A stretch of 64,000 nt of DNA, taken from contig JBBIKG010000003.1 in the NCBI GenBank assembly GCA_037445555.1, forward strand, positions 80,231 to 144,230, written 5' to 3'. The DNA is from JAAYJT01 sp037445555. Its GTDB lineage: Bacteria; Bacteroidota; Bacteroidia; Bacteroidales; JAAYJT01. Numbering within the stretch: the first letter of the stretch is position 1; each line of letters begins with the position of its first letter. The translations under genes were made by a program, and so were the position numbers. This document shows positions 48,760 to 58,506 of this stretch, piece after piece. The notes under the pieces were generated by a model, which was given only the letters and a program-made list of their open reading frames with translations, was not told the DNA's origin and searched no databases.

Positions 48760-51546
48760 ATGGCAAAGAAGTTATTCCTCCTCGATGCGATGGCCCTCAT
48801 CTACCGCGCGTACTACGCTTTGAACAGAAACCCGCGCATCAACAGTAAGGGGTTGAATACAAGCGCGATACTTGGATTTGCGAACACTCTTTACGATGTT
48901 TTGAAAAACGAGCAACCTACCCATATAGGTGTAGCTTTTGATACTATGGCTCCGACAGTGAGACATGAGGAATTTGATCAATACAAGGCCAATCGCGAAA
49001 GTATGCCTGAAGACCTGGCTGCAAGTTTGCCCTACATCGTGAGGCTTATTGAGGCCTTTAACATTCCCATACTCCTGAAAGACGGTTACGAAGCAGATGA
49101 TGTCATTGGCACATTAGCAAAGGAGGCCGAGAATCAGGGCTTCACGGTGTATATGATGACACCTGATAAAGACTTCGGACAACTTGTTTCAAACAAGGTA
49201 TACATCTTCAAGCCTGGAAAATTTGGCGAACCGCCCACCATCATGGGTGTCAGGGAAGTTTGTGAAAAATTTGGTGTGGATACCCCGCGGCAGGTGATCG
49301 ATATACTTGGGTTAGCCGGAGATGCCAGTGACAATATCCCAGGAATTCCGGGTGTAGGAGAAGTTACCGCCCGAAAACTTATCGGTGAGTTTGGATCTAT
49401 CGAAAATGTAATTCAAAACTCCGATAAGATCGCAAACGATAAACTCAGGGAAAAAGTAAATAATAATGTTAATCAGGCGCTTATCTCAAAACAGCTGGCA
49501 ACCATCATATTGGATGTTCCCATCAGGTTCGACCCCGAATCGCTCAAAACCGAACCTCCTGACAGGGAAAGCCTGACTCAACTACTTGAAGAGCTTGAGT
49601 TTACTGCCTTCGCCCGAAGGGTGTTTGCCGATCTGGCACAGATAAAAATTCAGCAGCCCGTGCCATCAATCCCTGGCATCCAGGGTAACCTTTTTGAAAC
49701 GACTGGCGAAAGCAATATGCCAGAGAGCAGTTTTTTAACCCTGCAATCCGTCAAGCCTACCTATCATAAAGTCGAAACTCTCGTGCAACGACGGCATTTG
49801 ATAGAGCACCTCAGAAAAAAAAGGGCTTTTTGTTTTGATACAGAAACCACAGGCCTCGACACCTACGAAGCGGAGCTGGTATCCTTGACGTTTGCAACAG
49901 ATCCTCATGAAGCCTATTGTGTAATATTACCGCATAGTTTTGCCGAGGCATCCAGCGTGTTGAAAGAGTTTATGTCGCTTTTTCAGGACCCCTCTATTGA
50001 AAAGACAGGCCAAAACCTGAAGTTTGACATTTCGATGCTTCAGAAATATGGCATCGAAGTGGAAGGAACACTCTTCGATACCATGCTGGCTCATTACCTG
50101 CTTCAACCCGAGATGCGCCACAGCCTCGATTTTATGGCTAAAGCTTATCTCAATTACCAAAAAGTGCCCATAGAAGCCCTCATAGGGAGGAGAGGTAAAA
50201 GACAGGGCAATATGAGAGATCTGGATACAAACCTGCTGGTTGATTATGCCTGCGAAGACGCCGACATCACCCTTCAGCTCAGAAAAGTACTGGAACCCGG
50301 CCTGAAAGAAAACGAATGCCTGGATCTTTTCAGGCACATTGAGATACCCCTGATCAAAGTGCTTGCCTCAATGGAACAGGAGGGTGTTAAAATCGATATC
50401 CCTGCCCTGAAAGAATACTCAGCACAGCTGCAACTCGAGATACTGGAAACCGAAAGGCACATATTTGAACAGGCAGGAATGATGTTTAACATTGCATCTC
50501 CAAAACAGCTGGGTGAGGTGCTTTTTGATCGTATGAGGATTGCCCCGAAGCCCCGCCAGACTAAGTCGCAACAGCACTCCACCGCCGAAGATGTGCTTAG
50601 CAGAATGGTGTCGGCACACCCTATCGTACAACAGATTCTTGACTACCGTTCACTGACTAAACTCAAATCCACCTATGTCGATGTGCTGCCAGCCATGGTG
50701 AGTACTCGCACAGGCAGGTTGCATACCAGCTTCAACCAGGCAGTGACCAGTACCGGGAGACTGAGTTCAAACAGACCGAACCTGCAAAACATTCCGGTAA
50801 GAACGGATAAAGGGCGCGAAATACGCAAAGCATTTATTCCGCGCAATGATGATTATGTGATGCTTTCGGCCGATTATTCACAAATCGAATTACGAATCAT
50901 TGCCTCGCTGAGCGGCGATACCAATATGATTGATGATTTCATTCAGCTGCATGATATTCACTCGGCAACGGCATCGCGCATATACAACATTCCGCTTGCC
51001 GATGTTACCCGCGATATGAGGCGCAATGCCAAAACTGTAAACTTTGGTATAATTTATGGCATATCAGCCTTTGGGCTGAGCGAAAGACTTTCTATCAGCC
51101 GAAAAGAAGCCGCGGACATCATTGGCCAATACTTCACAAAGTACCCGGGCATTCGCAAATATATGGAGCAGCAGATTGATTTTGCCCGTAGACACAACTA
51201 TGTCGAAACCATAATGAAACGCCGGCGCTACCTGCGCGATATTCATTCAAACAACAGTAATTTGCGTGGTTTTGCAGAGCGAAATGCCATAAACGCCCCG
51301 ATCCAGGGATCGGCCGCCGATATGATAAAAATGGCCATGATCGCAATTTATCAGGAGCTGAAACGGCTGAACCTGCGTTCACGGATGACCCTCCAGGTAC
51401 ACGATGAACTGGTATTCGACGTTCATCGTGACGAAATGGAAGAAGTAAAACGTATCGTCAGCGAAAAAATGAGAGGAGCGCTTACGTTGAATGTGCCGGT
51501 CGAGGTAGAGATGAGTGCCGGAAAAAACTGGCTTGAAGCACATTAG
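48760..51546 (+). CDS. polA: DNA polymerase I
   Basis: 928 residues with all three domains: 5'-3' flap nuclease (about 1-290; GLAGDASDNIPGIPGVG), 3'-5' exonuclease (about 335-520; FDTETTGLDTYEAELVSL retains the metal-binding DxE, so proofreading is probably active), and family A polymerase (motif A MLSADYSQIELR, motif B RRNAKTVNFGIIYG, motif C QVHDELVFDV). Fills gaps in repair and removes Okazaki primers. Stands alone after the zinc-ribbon gene; the start ATG follows directly on a small hairpin. Confidence 0.97.
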   Translation: MAKKLFLLDAMALIYRAYYALNRNPRINSKGLNTSAILGFANTLYDVLKNEQPTHIGVAFDTMAPTVRHEEFDQYKANRESMPEDLAASLPYIVRLIEAFNIPILLKDGYEADDVIGTLAKEAENQGFTVYMMTPDKDFGQLVSNKVYIFKPGKFGEPPTIMGVREVCEKFGVDTPRQVIDILGLAGDASDNIPGIPGVGEVTARKLIGEFGSIENVIQNSDKIANDKLREKVNNNVNQALISKQLATIILDVPIRFDPESLKTEPPDRESLTQLLEELEFTAFARRVFADLAQIKIQQPVPSIPGIQGNLFETTGESNMPESSFLTLQSVKPTYHKVETLVQRRHLIEHLRKKRAFCFDTETTGLDTYEAELVSLTFATDPHEAYCVILPHSFAEASSVLKEFMSLFQDPSIEKTGQNLKFDISMLQKYGIEVEGTLFDTMLAHYLLQPEMRHSLDFMAKAYLNYQKVPIEALIGRRGKRQGNMRDLDTNLLVDYACEDADITLQLRKVLEPGLKENECLDLFRHIEIPLIKVLASMEQEGVKIDIPALKEYSAQLQLEILETERHIFEQAGMMFNIASPKQLGEVLFDRMRIAPKPRQTKSQQHSTAEDVLSRMVSAHPIVQQILDYRSLTKLKSTYVDVLPAMVSTRTGRLHTSFNQAVTSTGRLSSNRPNLQNIPVRTDKGREIRKAFIPRNDDYVMLSADYSQIELRIIASLSGDTNMIDDFIQLHDIHSATASRIYNIPLADVTRDMRRNAKTVNFGIIYGISAFGLSERLSISRKEAADIIGQYFTKYPGIRKYMEQQIDFARRHNYVETIMKRRRYLRDIHSNNSNLRGFAERNAINAPIQGSAADMIKMAMIAIYQELKRLNLRSRMTLQVHDELVFDVHRDEMEEVKRIVSEKMRGALTLNVPVEVEMSAGKNWLEAH

Positions 51547-51598
51547 CCGTCGAGCCAAGATACTTTTCAGCCAAAGGCCAAAACTTTTTTGCAAGCTG

Positions 51599-52882
51599 TC
51601 AGACTCCAGCCACCGTTTCAAAGAAAGCTCCCTGATCAAAGTACTTGTTGGCCAGTTCCTGCAGCCGTCCTGAGGTTATGTCTTGAATTGTCCGGGCATA
51701 CTGATCGTAGTAGCTCATGGTTTGTCCGTACTCGATGGCTGAACGCAATCTTTCGGCCTGCATAAAAGGGCCCTCCATTCCACGCAGCAATGCTCCGGTT
51801 AGATAGTTTTTTACCAATGAGAGTTCTTCTTCGGATATGGGTTCATCACGAAGCATTTTGACTTCTTTGTAAATTTCCCTGACAGCTTTCCGGCGTACAT
51901 TTCCTCCGACTTCGCTTGAAATTACGAATACCCCGCTCTTTTTGAGCGAAGCTAGCACCGATCCGATACCATAGGTATATCCTTTCTTTTCGCGAATATT
52001 TGACATCAGCCGAGAACCAAAATATCCGCCAAGAACTGTATGCAGGATGAAAAGCTCAGGATATTCGGCGTGCTCCCGGTTTATAGTTCTGAATCCGATA
52101 CGCAGTGCTGACTGGGAGGCGTCGGGTTTCGAAATAAATAATTTCCTGTTTTGTCCGGGTTCAATTTCGAAAGTTGGTTCCTGCAGCGGTTTGTGAAAAC
52201 TGCCCGCCGAGTTTGTTCCAAAGTTACGCGCAAGGATTTCTTCCAGTTTGTGAGGTATCGATCCGCTGACAAAGATCATGCACCGGCCCTGCTGGTAGTA
52301 CCTTCTGTGAAAAGCTTTAAGCTGCCCGGATTCGAGCTGGTCAATGTTTTCATTCCTTAAACGCATGCCGTAGGGATGCCTGGATCCGAACAATTGCTCA
52401 TTGAAATGAACCCTCGCCAGGTATTTAACTTTTTGCAGGTTCACGCTTAGAGTGTGGCTTTTTGTTTTGCGGTAAATCTCCAGCTCATCCTGAGGAAAGT
52501 CGGCCTCATGGATCACCTCGGCCAGAAGGGGCAGGGTTTCATGTAGGTGTGTATTTAATGTGTAGAGACTTACATAGGCATTATCTTTCTCGGTGTTGGT
52601 TTCGACATGTGCACCGAAATATTCAAACCGCTCGGCGATAGCTCTGGCAGTCAATGAAGGTGTCCCGTTAGGTAATAATGCATTGGTGGCTGTTGCCACC
52701 GATTTGGCGCCCTGATAGAAGCTGCCTGCCTTATATACAAGTTCAATCCTGACCAATTCCTGCGAACCGCCGTGAACAAGGTACACAGTGATTCCGTTTG
52801 GCAGTTCAAGTAAACGATGGGTGTCCTTCATCAGGAAATCCACCTTTTGTGTAAGAGGGGCTATACTCCGGTCGGGCATCAT
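51599..52882 (-). CDS. M16-family peptidase, non-catalytic partner
   Basis: About 427 residues if started at ATG 52882 (MMPDRSIAPLTQKVDF); an ATG at 52918 overlaps the upstream gene by 35 bases. M16 fold is clear (LPNGITVYLVHGG, ELVYKAGSFYQG, DASQSALRIGFRTI, GSRLMSNIREKKGYTYGIGS), but the HxxEH zinc motif is missing: the corresponding stretch reads SVATATNALLPNG. It supplies the C-terminal-type RxxxGYTYG substrate-binding element. Such inactive subunits form heterodimers with an active partner, here the gene directly upstream. Confidence 0.87.
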   Translation of the reverse strand: MMPDRSIAPLTQKVDFLMKDTHRLLELPNGITVYLVHGGSQELVRIELVYKAGSFYQGAKSVATATNALLPNGTPSLTARAIAERFEYFGAHVETNTEKDNAYVSLYTLNTHLHETLPLLAEVIHEADFPQDELEIYRKTKSHTLSVNLQKVKYLARVHFNEQLFGSRHPYGMRLRNENIDQLESGQLKAFHRRYYQQGRCMIFVSGSIPHKLEEILARNFGTNSAGSFHKPLQEPTFEIEPGQNRKLFISKPDASQSALRIGFRTINREHAEYPELFILHTVLGGYFGSRLMSNIREKKGYTYGIGSVLASLKKSGVFVISSEVGGNVRRKAVREIYKEVKMLRDEPISEEELSLVKNYLTGALLRGMEGPFMQAERLRSAIEYGQTMSYYDQYARTIQDITSGRLQELANKYFDQGAFFETVAGV

Positions 52883-52883
52883 T

Positions 52884-54122
52884 TCAGTATTGGGTGCGAT
52901 AGTAAAGTGTTGATACATTTTCAGGTGTGAATATCTTCTGTGCCGCTTCGCGAAGATCTGTTGAACTGAGACAGCGATACTTATCTATCTCGGTGTTGGT
53001 CAAACCCGCATCACCCAATAATTCAAAATAGCTCAGGTTTAGTGCGCGTTCCAACGGCTTGACCTCCGAAAGCACTGCCATCGATTCCACAGTGTTTTTG
53101 GCTTTTTCAAGCTCATAGTCAGAAATCAGTTCCTGTGTCAATCTGTCAATTTCCAAAACAATTGCCTTATCGGCCTCATCCGGTGTAACCCCCTGCATCA
53201 GTTTTCCGGTTATGATGAGAAGGCCGGGGTCGAGACTGCCGGTGATAAATGCATTAATGGCGCTGAATTTTCGCTGATTTTTAACAAGTTCCAGAAATAG
53301 CCGTGACGACTCCCCGGCCGAAAGAATATCAGTGAGAATATCTGCTGCATGATAACTGTCATCCAGCCTGCCTCCCATGTGCCAGGCTTTATAGATCGCA
53401 TTCTGAGGCACTGGTCTAAAAATTTCCTGGAATCTTGCAGCTTCCTGTCTTGGCTCTGCCGGAAGCTTCCGTTCGAAAGATTTGCCGGCTGGTATAGGTT
53501 CAAACCATTTCTGGCAAAGCGCAACAATTTCTGCCGTACTCACCGGGCCAGCCAATGTTAAAATGGCATTGGCAGGATGGTAAAATTTTTTGTAAAAGGA
53601 CCTTACATCTGACATCTTCGCATTGGCTATATGGTCAATATGCGCTCCGATGGTTTCCCAGCGATAAGGATGTGTGGTATAGGCCTGCGAACGGAGCAAC
53701 TGCCACACATCGCCATAAGGTTGGTTAAGATGCGTCTGATGGAACTCCTCAATCACCACGTTACGCTGTACGTTCAGGCTTTTGCGTGAAAAATCCAGGT
53801 CAAGCATACGATCCGATTCGAGCCAGAAAGCGATCTCAAGGTTTGATTTTGGGATGGACAGGTAATAACTTGTAATGTCGTTGGAGGTGAATGCGTTATT
53901 TTCTCCTCCGGCCTTTTCCAGTGGTTCATCATATCTTGGTATGTTTACCGATCCTCCAAACATGAGGTGCTCAAACAGATGGGCAAAGCCGGTTTTATCC
54001 GGTTGTTCGTCTCGTGAGCCTACATCGTACAGTACGTTCATCGTCACGATGGGTGTCGAATAATCGGAGTGAACGATGACCCTGAGTCCGTTGCCGAGTG
54101 TAAATTTTTCGAAATTGACCAT
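52884..54122 (-). CDS. M16-family zinc peptidase, catalytic subunit
   Basis: 412 residues from ATG 54122 (MVNFEKFTLGNG). A TTG start at 54161 is rejected because it would lie in the -7 promoter element TACCTTTG (complement of 54159-54166). Inverted zinc motif H48-LF-E51-H52 (HLFEH) and downstream Glu in ENNAFTSNDIT are intact. No signal peptide, so probably cytosolic or exported by an unrecognised route. Pairs with the inactive M16 protein encoded next, like PqqF-type heterodimers that degrade peptides. Confidence 0.9.
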   Translation of the reverse strand: MVNFEKFTLGNGLRVIVHSDYSTPIVTMNVLYDVGSRDEQPDKTGFAHLFEHLMFGGSVNIPRYDEPLEKAGGENNAFTSNDITSYYLSIPKSNLEIAFWLESDRMLDLDFSRKSLNVQRNVVIEEFHQTHLNQPYGDVWQLLRSQAYTTHPYRWETIGAHIDHIANAKMSDVRSFYKKFYHPANAILTLAGPVSTAEIVALCQKWFEPIPAGKSFERKLPAEPRQEAARFQEIFRPVPQNAIYKAWHMGGRLDDSYHAADILTDILSAGESSRLFLELVKNQRKFSAINAFITGSLDPGLLIITGKLMQGVTPDEADKAIVLEIDRLTQELISDYELEKAKNTVESMAVLSEVKPLERALNLSYFELLGDAGLTNTEIDKYRCLSSTDLREAAQKIFTPENVSTLYYRTQY

Positions 54123-54158
54123 GGCAGATGTTGTAGTTCCTGCTTCATTGAGGGGGGG

Positions 54159-54166
54159 CAAAGGTA
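54159..54166 (-). promoter_or_regulatory. -7 promoter element of the M16 pair
   Basis: Minus-strand TACCTTTG (TAnnTTTG), 37 bases before ATG 54122; decides against the longer reading frame. Confidence 0.55.
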
Positions 54167-54244
54167 ATGATTAGGCAGTAATATCTGAGGTAATCCGTAA
54201 GGCGATCGAATGCCGCCCTACATTAGGCTCAGAGCAAACCAACC

Positions 54245-54274
54245 TTGGATATTGGATTTCTTTGATTACTTTTG
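54245..54274 (+). promoter_or_regulatory. Promoter of glyA
   Basis: -33 TTG (54245-54247), 19-base spacer, -7 TACTTTTG (54267-54274), about 55 bases before ATG 54330. It rules out the upstream ATG at 54210 as the start. Confidence 0.7.
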
Positions 54275-54329
54275 CGACACGATTAATGACCGATACTTTC
54301 AGCATATCAATGCATTAAACAATTCAAAT

Positions 54330-55610
54330 ATGAAAAAAGACAGACAAGTTTTTGACTTGATTGAACAGGAACGAGATAGGCAGGCTCATGGCATCGAGTT
54401 GATTGCATCCGAAAATTTTGTGAGCGAACCTGTGCTTAAGGCTATGGGTTCAGTTTTGACAAATAAATATGCCGAAGGTTATCCGGGGCGCCGCTATTAT
54501 GGTGGTTGCCAAATAGTTGATCAGACAGAGCAGTTATCTATCGACCGGGCAAAAGCGCTTTTTGGGGCAGAATGGGCGAATGTGCAGCCCCACTCCGGGG
54601 CGCAGGCCAATATGGCTGTGCTGATGACGGTTCTGAAGCCGGGGGATACATTTTTGGGGCTGGAGCTTTCACACGGTGGTCATCTTTCTCACGGATCTCC
54701 CGTCAATTCATCGGGTATCCTATATCGGCCTATTCCTTATGAAGTGGGTCGTGACACAGGTACTGTTGACTACAACAAGATGGAAATGCTGGCGCATGAG
54801 CATAGGCCAAAACTCATCATTGCTGGCGCTTCAGCCTACTCGCGCGATTGGAATTACAAACGAATGCGCGACATTGCTGATAGCATTGGGGCTATCTTGC
54901 TTGCCGACATCGCCCATCCTGCCGGACTGATAGCCAAAGGATTACTGAATGACCCCCTGCCATGGTGTCATGTGGTTACCACCACCACACATAAAACGCT
55001 GCGGGGCCCGAGAGGTGGCATGATACTGATGGGTAAGGATTTTGAAAATCCCTGGGGACTTAAAACACCCAAAGGTGAGATCAAGATGATGTCAGCGCTG
55101 CTCGATTCGGCTGTGTTTCCAGGTGTGCAGGGAGGTCCGCTTGAACATGTCATCGCGGCCAAGGCAGTGGCTTTCGGCGAATCACTTAGCGATGAGTTTC
55201 TGGAATATACTCTACAGGTTAAGAAAAATGCCATCGTCATGGCCAAAGCTTTTACTGATAAAGGATATCATGTTATCAGTGGTGGAACTGACAACCACCT
55301 ATTGTTGATTGATCTGCGTCCCAAATTTCCTGAGATCACTGGTAAAACGGCAGAAAACACCCTGGTGAAAGCCGATATTACCCTGAATAAGAACATGGTG
55401 CCTTTCGACAGCCGTTCGCCATTTACCACCAGTGGTATCAGAGTAGGCACTCCAGCAGTTACCACGCGTGGACTGAAAGAGGATCACATGCCCGTCATTG
55501 TGGACCTGGTTGACGAAGTACTCTCGAACATTGACAACGAAGCGGTGATTGAGTCGGTACGCAAACAAGTTAACGCCATGATGCAAGAGTTTCCATTGTT
55601 TGCCTATTAG
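54330..55610 (+). CDS. glyA: Serine hydroxymethyltransferase
   Basis: 426 residues from ATG 54330 (MKKDRQVFDLIEQE), the start shared by the family and placed just after the promoter. PLP enzyme that interconverts serine and glycine, passing the one-carbon unit to tetrahydrofolate. Visible: ELIASENFVS, YGGCQIVDQTE, SGAQANMAV, and the PLP-lysine segment VTTTTHKTLRGPRGG. Full length, no anomalies; followed by a long GC-rich terminator. Confidence 0.96.
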   Translation: MKKDRQVFDLIEQERDRQAHGIELIASENFVSEPVLKAMGSVLTNKYAEGYPGRRYYGGCQIVDQTEQLSIDRAKALFGAEWANVQPHSGAQANMAVLMTVLKPGDTFLGLELSHGGHLSHGSPVNSSGILYRPIPYEVGRDTGTVDYNKMEMLAHEHRPKLIIAGASAYSRDWNYKRMRDIADSIGAILLADIAHPAGLIAKGLLNDPLPWCHVVTTTTHKTLRGPRGGMILMGKDFENPWGLKTPKGEIKMMSALLDSAVFPGVQGGPLEHVIAAKAVAFGESLSDEFLEYTLQVKKNAIVMAKAFTDKGYHVISGGTDNHLLLIDLRPKFPEITGKTAENTLVKADITLNKNMVPFDSRSPFTTSGIRVGTPAVTTRGLKEDHMPVIVDLVDEVLSNIDNEAVIESVRKQVNAMMQEFPLFAY

Positions 55611-55632
55611 TTTCGGACCTGAATCACGAATT

Positions 55633-55675
55633 TTCGGGGGCGGGTGTGCAGATGTTTACACCCGCCCCCGAAGTT
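55633..55675 (+). terminator. Terminator of glyA
   Basis: Perfect 15-bp stem TTCGGGGGCGGGTGT / ACACCCGCCCCCGAA (55633-55647, 55658-55672), loop of 10 bases, weak T run; 23 bases past the stop. Confidence 0.82.
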
Positions 55676-55725
55676 TACCGTATAACCAAATCCTCACCTA
55701 CAATATTTGTTAGTTGAAGGGTTTG

Positions 55726-55733
55726 TACATTTG
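55726..55733 (+). promoter_or_regulatory. -7 promoter element of the SixA-like gene
   Basis: TACATTTG (TAnnTTTG) 32 bases before ATG 55765; a TTTG at 55706-55709 is closer than normal (16-base spacer). Confidence 0.5.
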
Positions 55734-55764
55734 TATTCACACGCGTTGGCATAATGATATACTT

Positions 55765-56262
55765 ATGAAAACACTGTTACTGCTCCGTCATGCAAAGGCT
55801 TCACGTGATGATTTTATCCAAAGGGATGTCGATAGGCCATTGACCCCAAAAGGTATTACCCGGTCTTCAATCGTAACTGATCACCTGAAGAAGCACCATG
55901 CTCAGGTAGATTGTATCGTGTCGAGCCATGCAGTGAGGGCTCTTCAGACAGCACAAATAATCGCCCATGCTTTAGATTATCCGGCCGAAGGAATTATTAT
56001 TGAACCGGTCATCTACCACGGAAATGCAAATCAGATTGAAGCATTTATTTTTGGAATGCCAGACGAGATCCAAAATCTGATGATTGTGGGCCACAACCCA
56101 TCCGTCACTCATTTAGCTAATTTTTTCCTTTCTGCTCCAATAGACTGGTTGCCCACCTCTGGCCTGATTTCCCTCACATTTATAACCGAACAGTGGAACC
56201 AGCTATCCGGCTCAAAATCCCGGACAAACTTTGTGATCTATCCTGCCATGGAGTTGAAATGA
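55765..56262 (+). CDS. SixA-like histidine phosphatase
   Basis: 165 residues from ATG 55765 (MKTLLLLRHAKASRDDF); an in-frame ATG at 55714 precedes the promoter element and is rejected. Phosphoglycerate-mutase-like fold: catalytic RHAK (H9), VSSHAVRALQTAQI with the second Arg, and the distal His in MIVGHNPSVTHLA. SixA proteins dephosphorylate phosphohistidine on signalling proteins; the true target here is unknown. Precedes ppk by about 110 bases, a pairing often seen and possibly functional in phosphate metabolism. Confidence 0.85.
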   Translation: MKTLLLLRHAKASRDDFIQRDVDRPLTPKGITRSSIVTDHLKKHHAQVDCIVSSHAVRALQTAQIIAHALDYPAEGIIIEPVIYHGNANQIEAFIFGMPDEIQNLMIVGHNPSVTHLANFFLSAPIDWLPTSGLISLTFITEQWNQLSGSKSRTNFVIYPAMELK

Positions 56263-56374
56263 CTAAATTTGTTAGCGATAAAACCTGCTATAAGATTCAT
56301 CTTTTATTAAACATATGACAGCATGAGCCCGTGGATTTGCCGATCTGATGCTCTAAAATAATCTTCTCTGTACA

Positions 56375-58426
56375 ATGGCTCGTGTCGAATTACTGAATCG
56401 CGAACTAAGCTGGCTGGAATTTAACCTTCGTGTGTTACAGGAGGCTTCTGATACATCTGTACCCCTTATTGAGCGGCTGAGGTTTTTGGGTATCTACTCC
56501 AACAATCTTGACGAGTTTTACCGGGTGAGGGTGGCAACTCTTAAGCGCATGGTCCGAATCAGAAACAAGGAAATCAAGCAGCTCCAGTTCAATCCAGCAC
56601 AGGTTCTCAAACAGGTATTAGAAACAGAGAAGCAGAATCAAAATAAATTCACATATGTCTTTGAACACCTGATTGAGTTATTGGCCAGGGAACAAATTTA
56701 CCTTGTGAATGAGCAGCAGTTAACTGACAGGCAACTTCAGTATGTTGAATCTTATTTCAGGGAGCATGTGCGGTCGCACCTGTTTCCAATGATGCTTGCC
56801 AACCTCAAAGATCAGGCTATCCTGAAGGACAAGTCAATCTACCTCGCAATAGATCTGAAAATCAATTCAGACCCCGGCCACAACGACTATGCTTTGATAA
56901 GAGTGCCCACTCCTCCGCTTTCTCGTTTTATTGTGTTGCCTTCCGAAAACGGCACGGACTCCATCATACTGCTCGACGATGTAATAAGGGTTGGGTTGAA
57001 AGATATTTTTTCAGCTTTCGGATACGATCACTTTGATGCATATACCATCAAGCTTACACGCGATTCCGAACTTGACCTAGAGGGAGACCTCAGCAGAAGT
57101 TTTATTGAAATTTTGACCGAGAGCCTGAAGCAACGTAAGGCGGGAACCCCGGTCCGGTTCATTTACGATAGAAAAATGCCGTTGGCACTGGTTTATATGC
57201 TGCTCAAAAAACTCAATCTTTCCAAACACGACAGCATCAGTGAAGGCGGCCGCTATCACAACTTTAAAGACTTTATGCGTTTCCCTGACCTGGGAAGAAA
57301 CGAGCTGTGCTACCCCCCATGCCCTCCGCTGGCACATCCTGTTTTGGAAGCCGGACAAAATATCTTCGACTTACTGCGGCAGCGCGACATTATGCTACAT
57401 TACCCTTATCAGTCATTCAGGCATATCATCGATTTGCTCCGGCAGGCCTCGATCGATCCCAATGTGCGCGCTATCAAAATGACCCTTTACCGGGTGGCTC
57501 AGTTTTCGAATGTCATCAATGCGCTGATCAACGCTGTGCGCAACGGAAAAGAAGTGACAGTATTTCTTGAGGTGCAGGCGCGCTTTGATGAAGAGGCTAA
57601 TCTCTACTGGTCGGAAAAACTGCTTGAAGAAGGAGTGAAGGTCATAAAAGCCATCCCGGGCATCAAGGTTCATTGCAAGCTCCTGCTGATCCGAAGAAAA
57701 GAAAATAACCAGAATATATACTATGCCAATATTACTACGGGCAATTTTAATGAACAAACAGCCAGAGTGTATGCCGATGATTCGCTTCTGACTGCTGATC
57801 AGAAAATTGCAGGCGAGGTTAACCGTGTTTTTTATCTGATAGAATCAAAAACACAGACTCCTGAATTCAAAGATCTGATTGTAGCACCGTTCGGTATGCG
57901 TGAACGTTTCATCAGGATGCTTAATCGCGAAATCAGGAAAGCCCGGCAGGGAAAGGAGGCCTGGGCTATCATAAAGCTCAACAGCCTTGCAGATCAGAAA
58001 ATCATCTCCCACCTGTATAGGGCAAGCCAGGCGGGTGTAAAGCTGCGCCTGATTGTTCGTGGCATATGCATGCTGGTTCCGGGTATCGGCGGTTTGAGCG
58101 ATAATATTGAGGTCATCAGCATAGTTGATAAATATCTTGAGCATTCTCGTGTGATGGTCTTCTGCAATGCAGGAAAGAATAAATATTACATCTCGTCAGC
58201 TGATTGGATGGTGCGAAATTTTGACAACCGCATCGAAGTGGCATGCCCTATTAAGGCACCAGTACTACAAAAACAAATTCGCCAAATGCTGGAAATACAA
58301 TGGCGGGATAATGTCAAGGCGCGTATAGTAAATTCTGGCGACCAAAACGTATACCGTCCAAAGAGACATCCTGTTATCAGAGCGCAGGAGGAAATTTATT
58401 ATTACATCAGACAGCAATCCAGCTAG
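56375..58426 (+). CDS. ppk: Polyphosphate kinase 1
   Basis: 683 residues, full-length PPK1 reversibly polymerising the gamma-phosphate of ATP into polyphosphate. N-terminal NRELSWLEFNLRVLQEA, the phosphorylated His in KVHCKLLLI (H433), and the second conserved His region LEHSRVMVFCNAGKNKYYISS are all present, within two phospholipase-D-like domains. Membrane-associated in other bacteria. Follows the SixA-like gene and converges with the M3 peptidase over a shared hairpin. Confidence 0.95.
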   Translation: MARVELLNRELSWLEFNLRVLQEASDTSVPLIERLRFLGIYSNNLDEFYRVRVATLKRMVRIRNKEIKQLQFNPAQVLKQVLETEKQNQNKFTYVFEHLIELLAREQIYLVNEQQLTDRQLQYVESYFREHVRSHLFPMMLANLKDQAILKDKSIYLAIDLKINSDPGHNDYALIRVPTPPLSRFIVLPSENGTDSIILLDDVIRVGLKDIFSAFGYDHFDAYTIKLTRDSELDLEGDLSRSFIEILTESLKQRKAGTPVRFIYDRKMPLALVYMLLKKLNLSKHDSISEGGRYHNFKDFMRFPDLGRNELCYPPCPPLAHPVLEAGQNIFDLLRQRDIMLHYPYQSFRHIIDLLRQASIDPNVRAIKMTLYRVAQFSNVINALINAVRNGKEVTVFLEVQARFDEEANLYWSEKLLEEGVKVIKAIPGIKVHCKLLLIRRKENNQNIYYANITTGNFNEQTARVYADDSLLTADQKIAGEVNRVFYLIESKTQTPEFKDLIVAPFGMRERFIRMLNREIRKARQGKEAWAIIKLNSLADQKIISHLYRASQAGVKLRLIVRGICMLVPGIGGLSDNIEVISIVDKYLEHSRVMVFCNAGKNKYYISSADWMVRNFDNRIEVACPIKAPVLQKQIRQMLEIQWRDNVKARIVNSGDQNVYRPKRHPVIRAQEEIYYYIRQQSS

Positions 58427-58455
58427 ATAAGCACCGGCAGACTCCTGCAAGAAAA

Positions 58456-58490
58456 AAGGCATGCCCCGTGTGTGACATGCCTTAAGACCT
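58456..58490. terminator. Bidirectional terminator between ppk and the M3 peptidase
   Basis: Stem AAGGCATG / CATGCCTT (58456-58463, 58476-58483), A-run on the left side and T-rich sequence on the right, between convergent stops at 58426 and 58507. Confidence 0.75.
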
Positions 58491-58506
58491 TTTGTTGAAA
58501 ACAGGT

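Noticed and set aside
54123..54161. Extended start of the catalytic M16 gene at 54161 (TTG)
   Set aside because: The codon lies within the -7 element TACCTTTG, so it cannot be in the transcript.
54210..54329. Extended glyA start at 54210
   Set aside because: It precedes a complete promoter at 54245-54274, and the added 40 residues are not part of the enzyme family.
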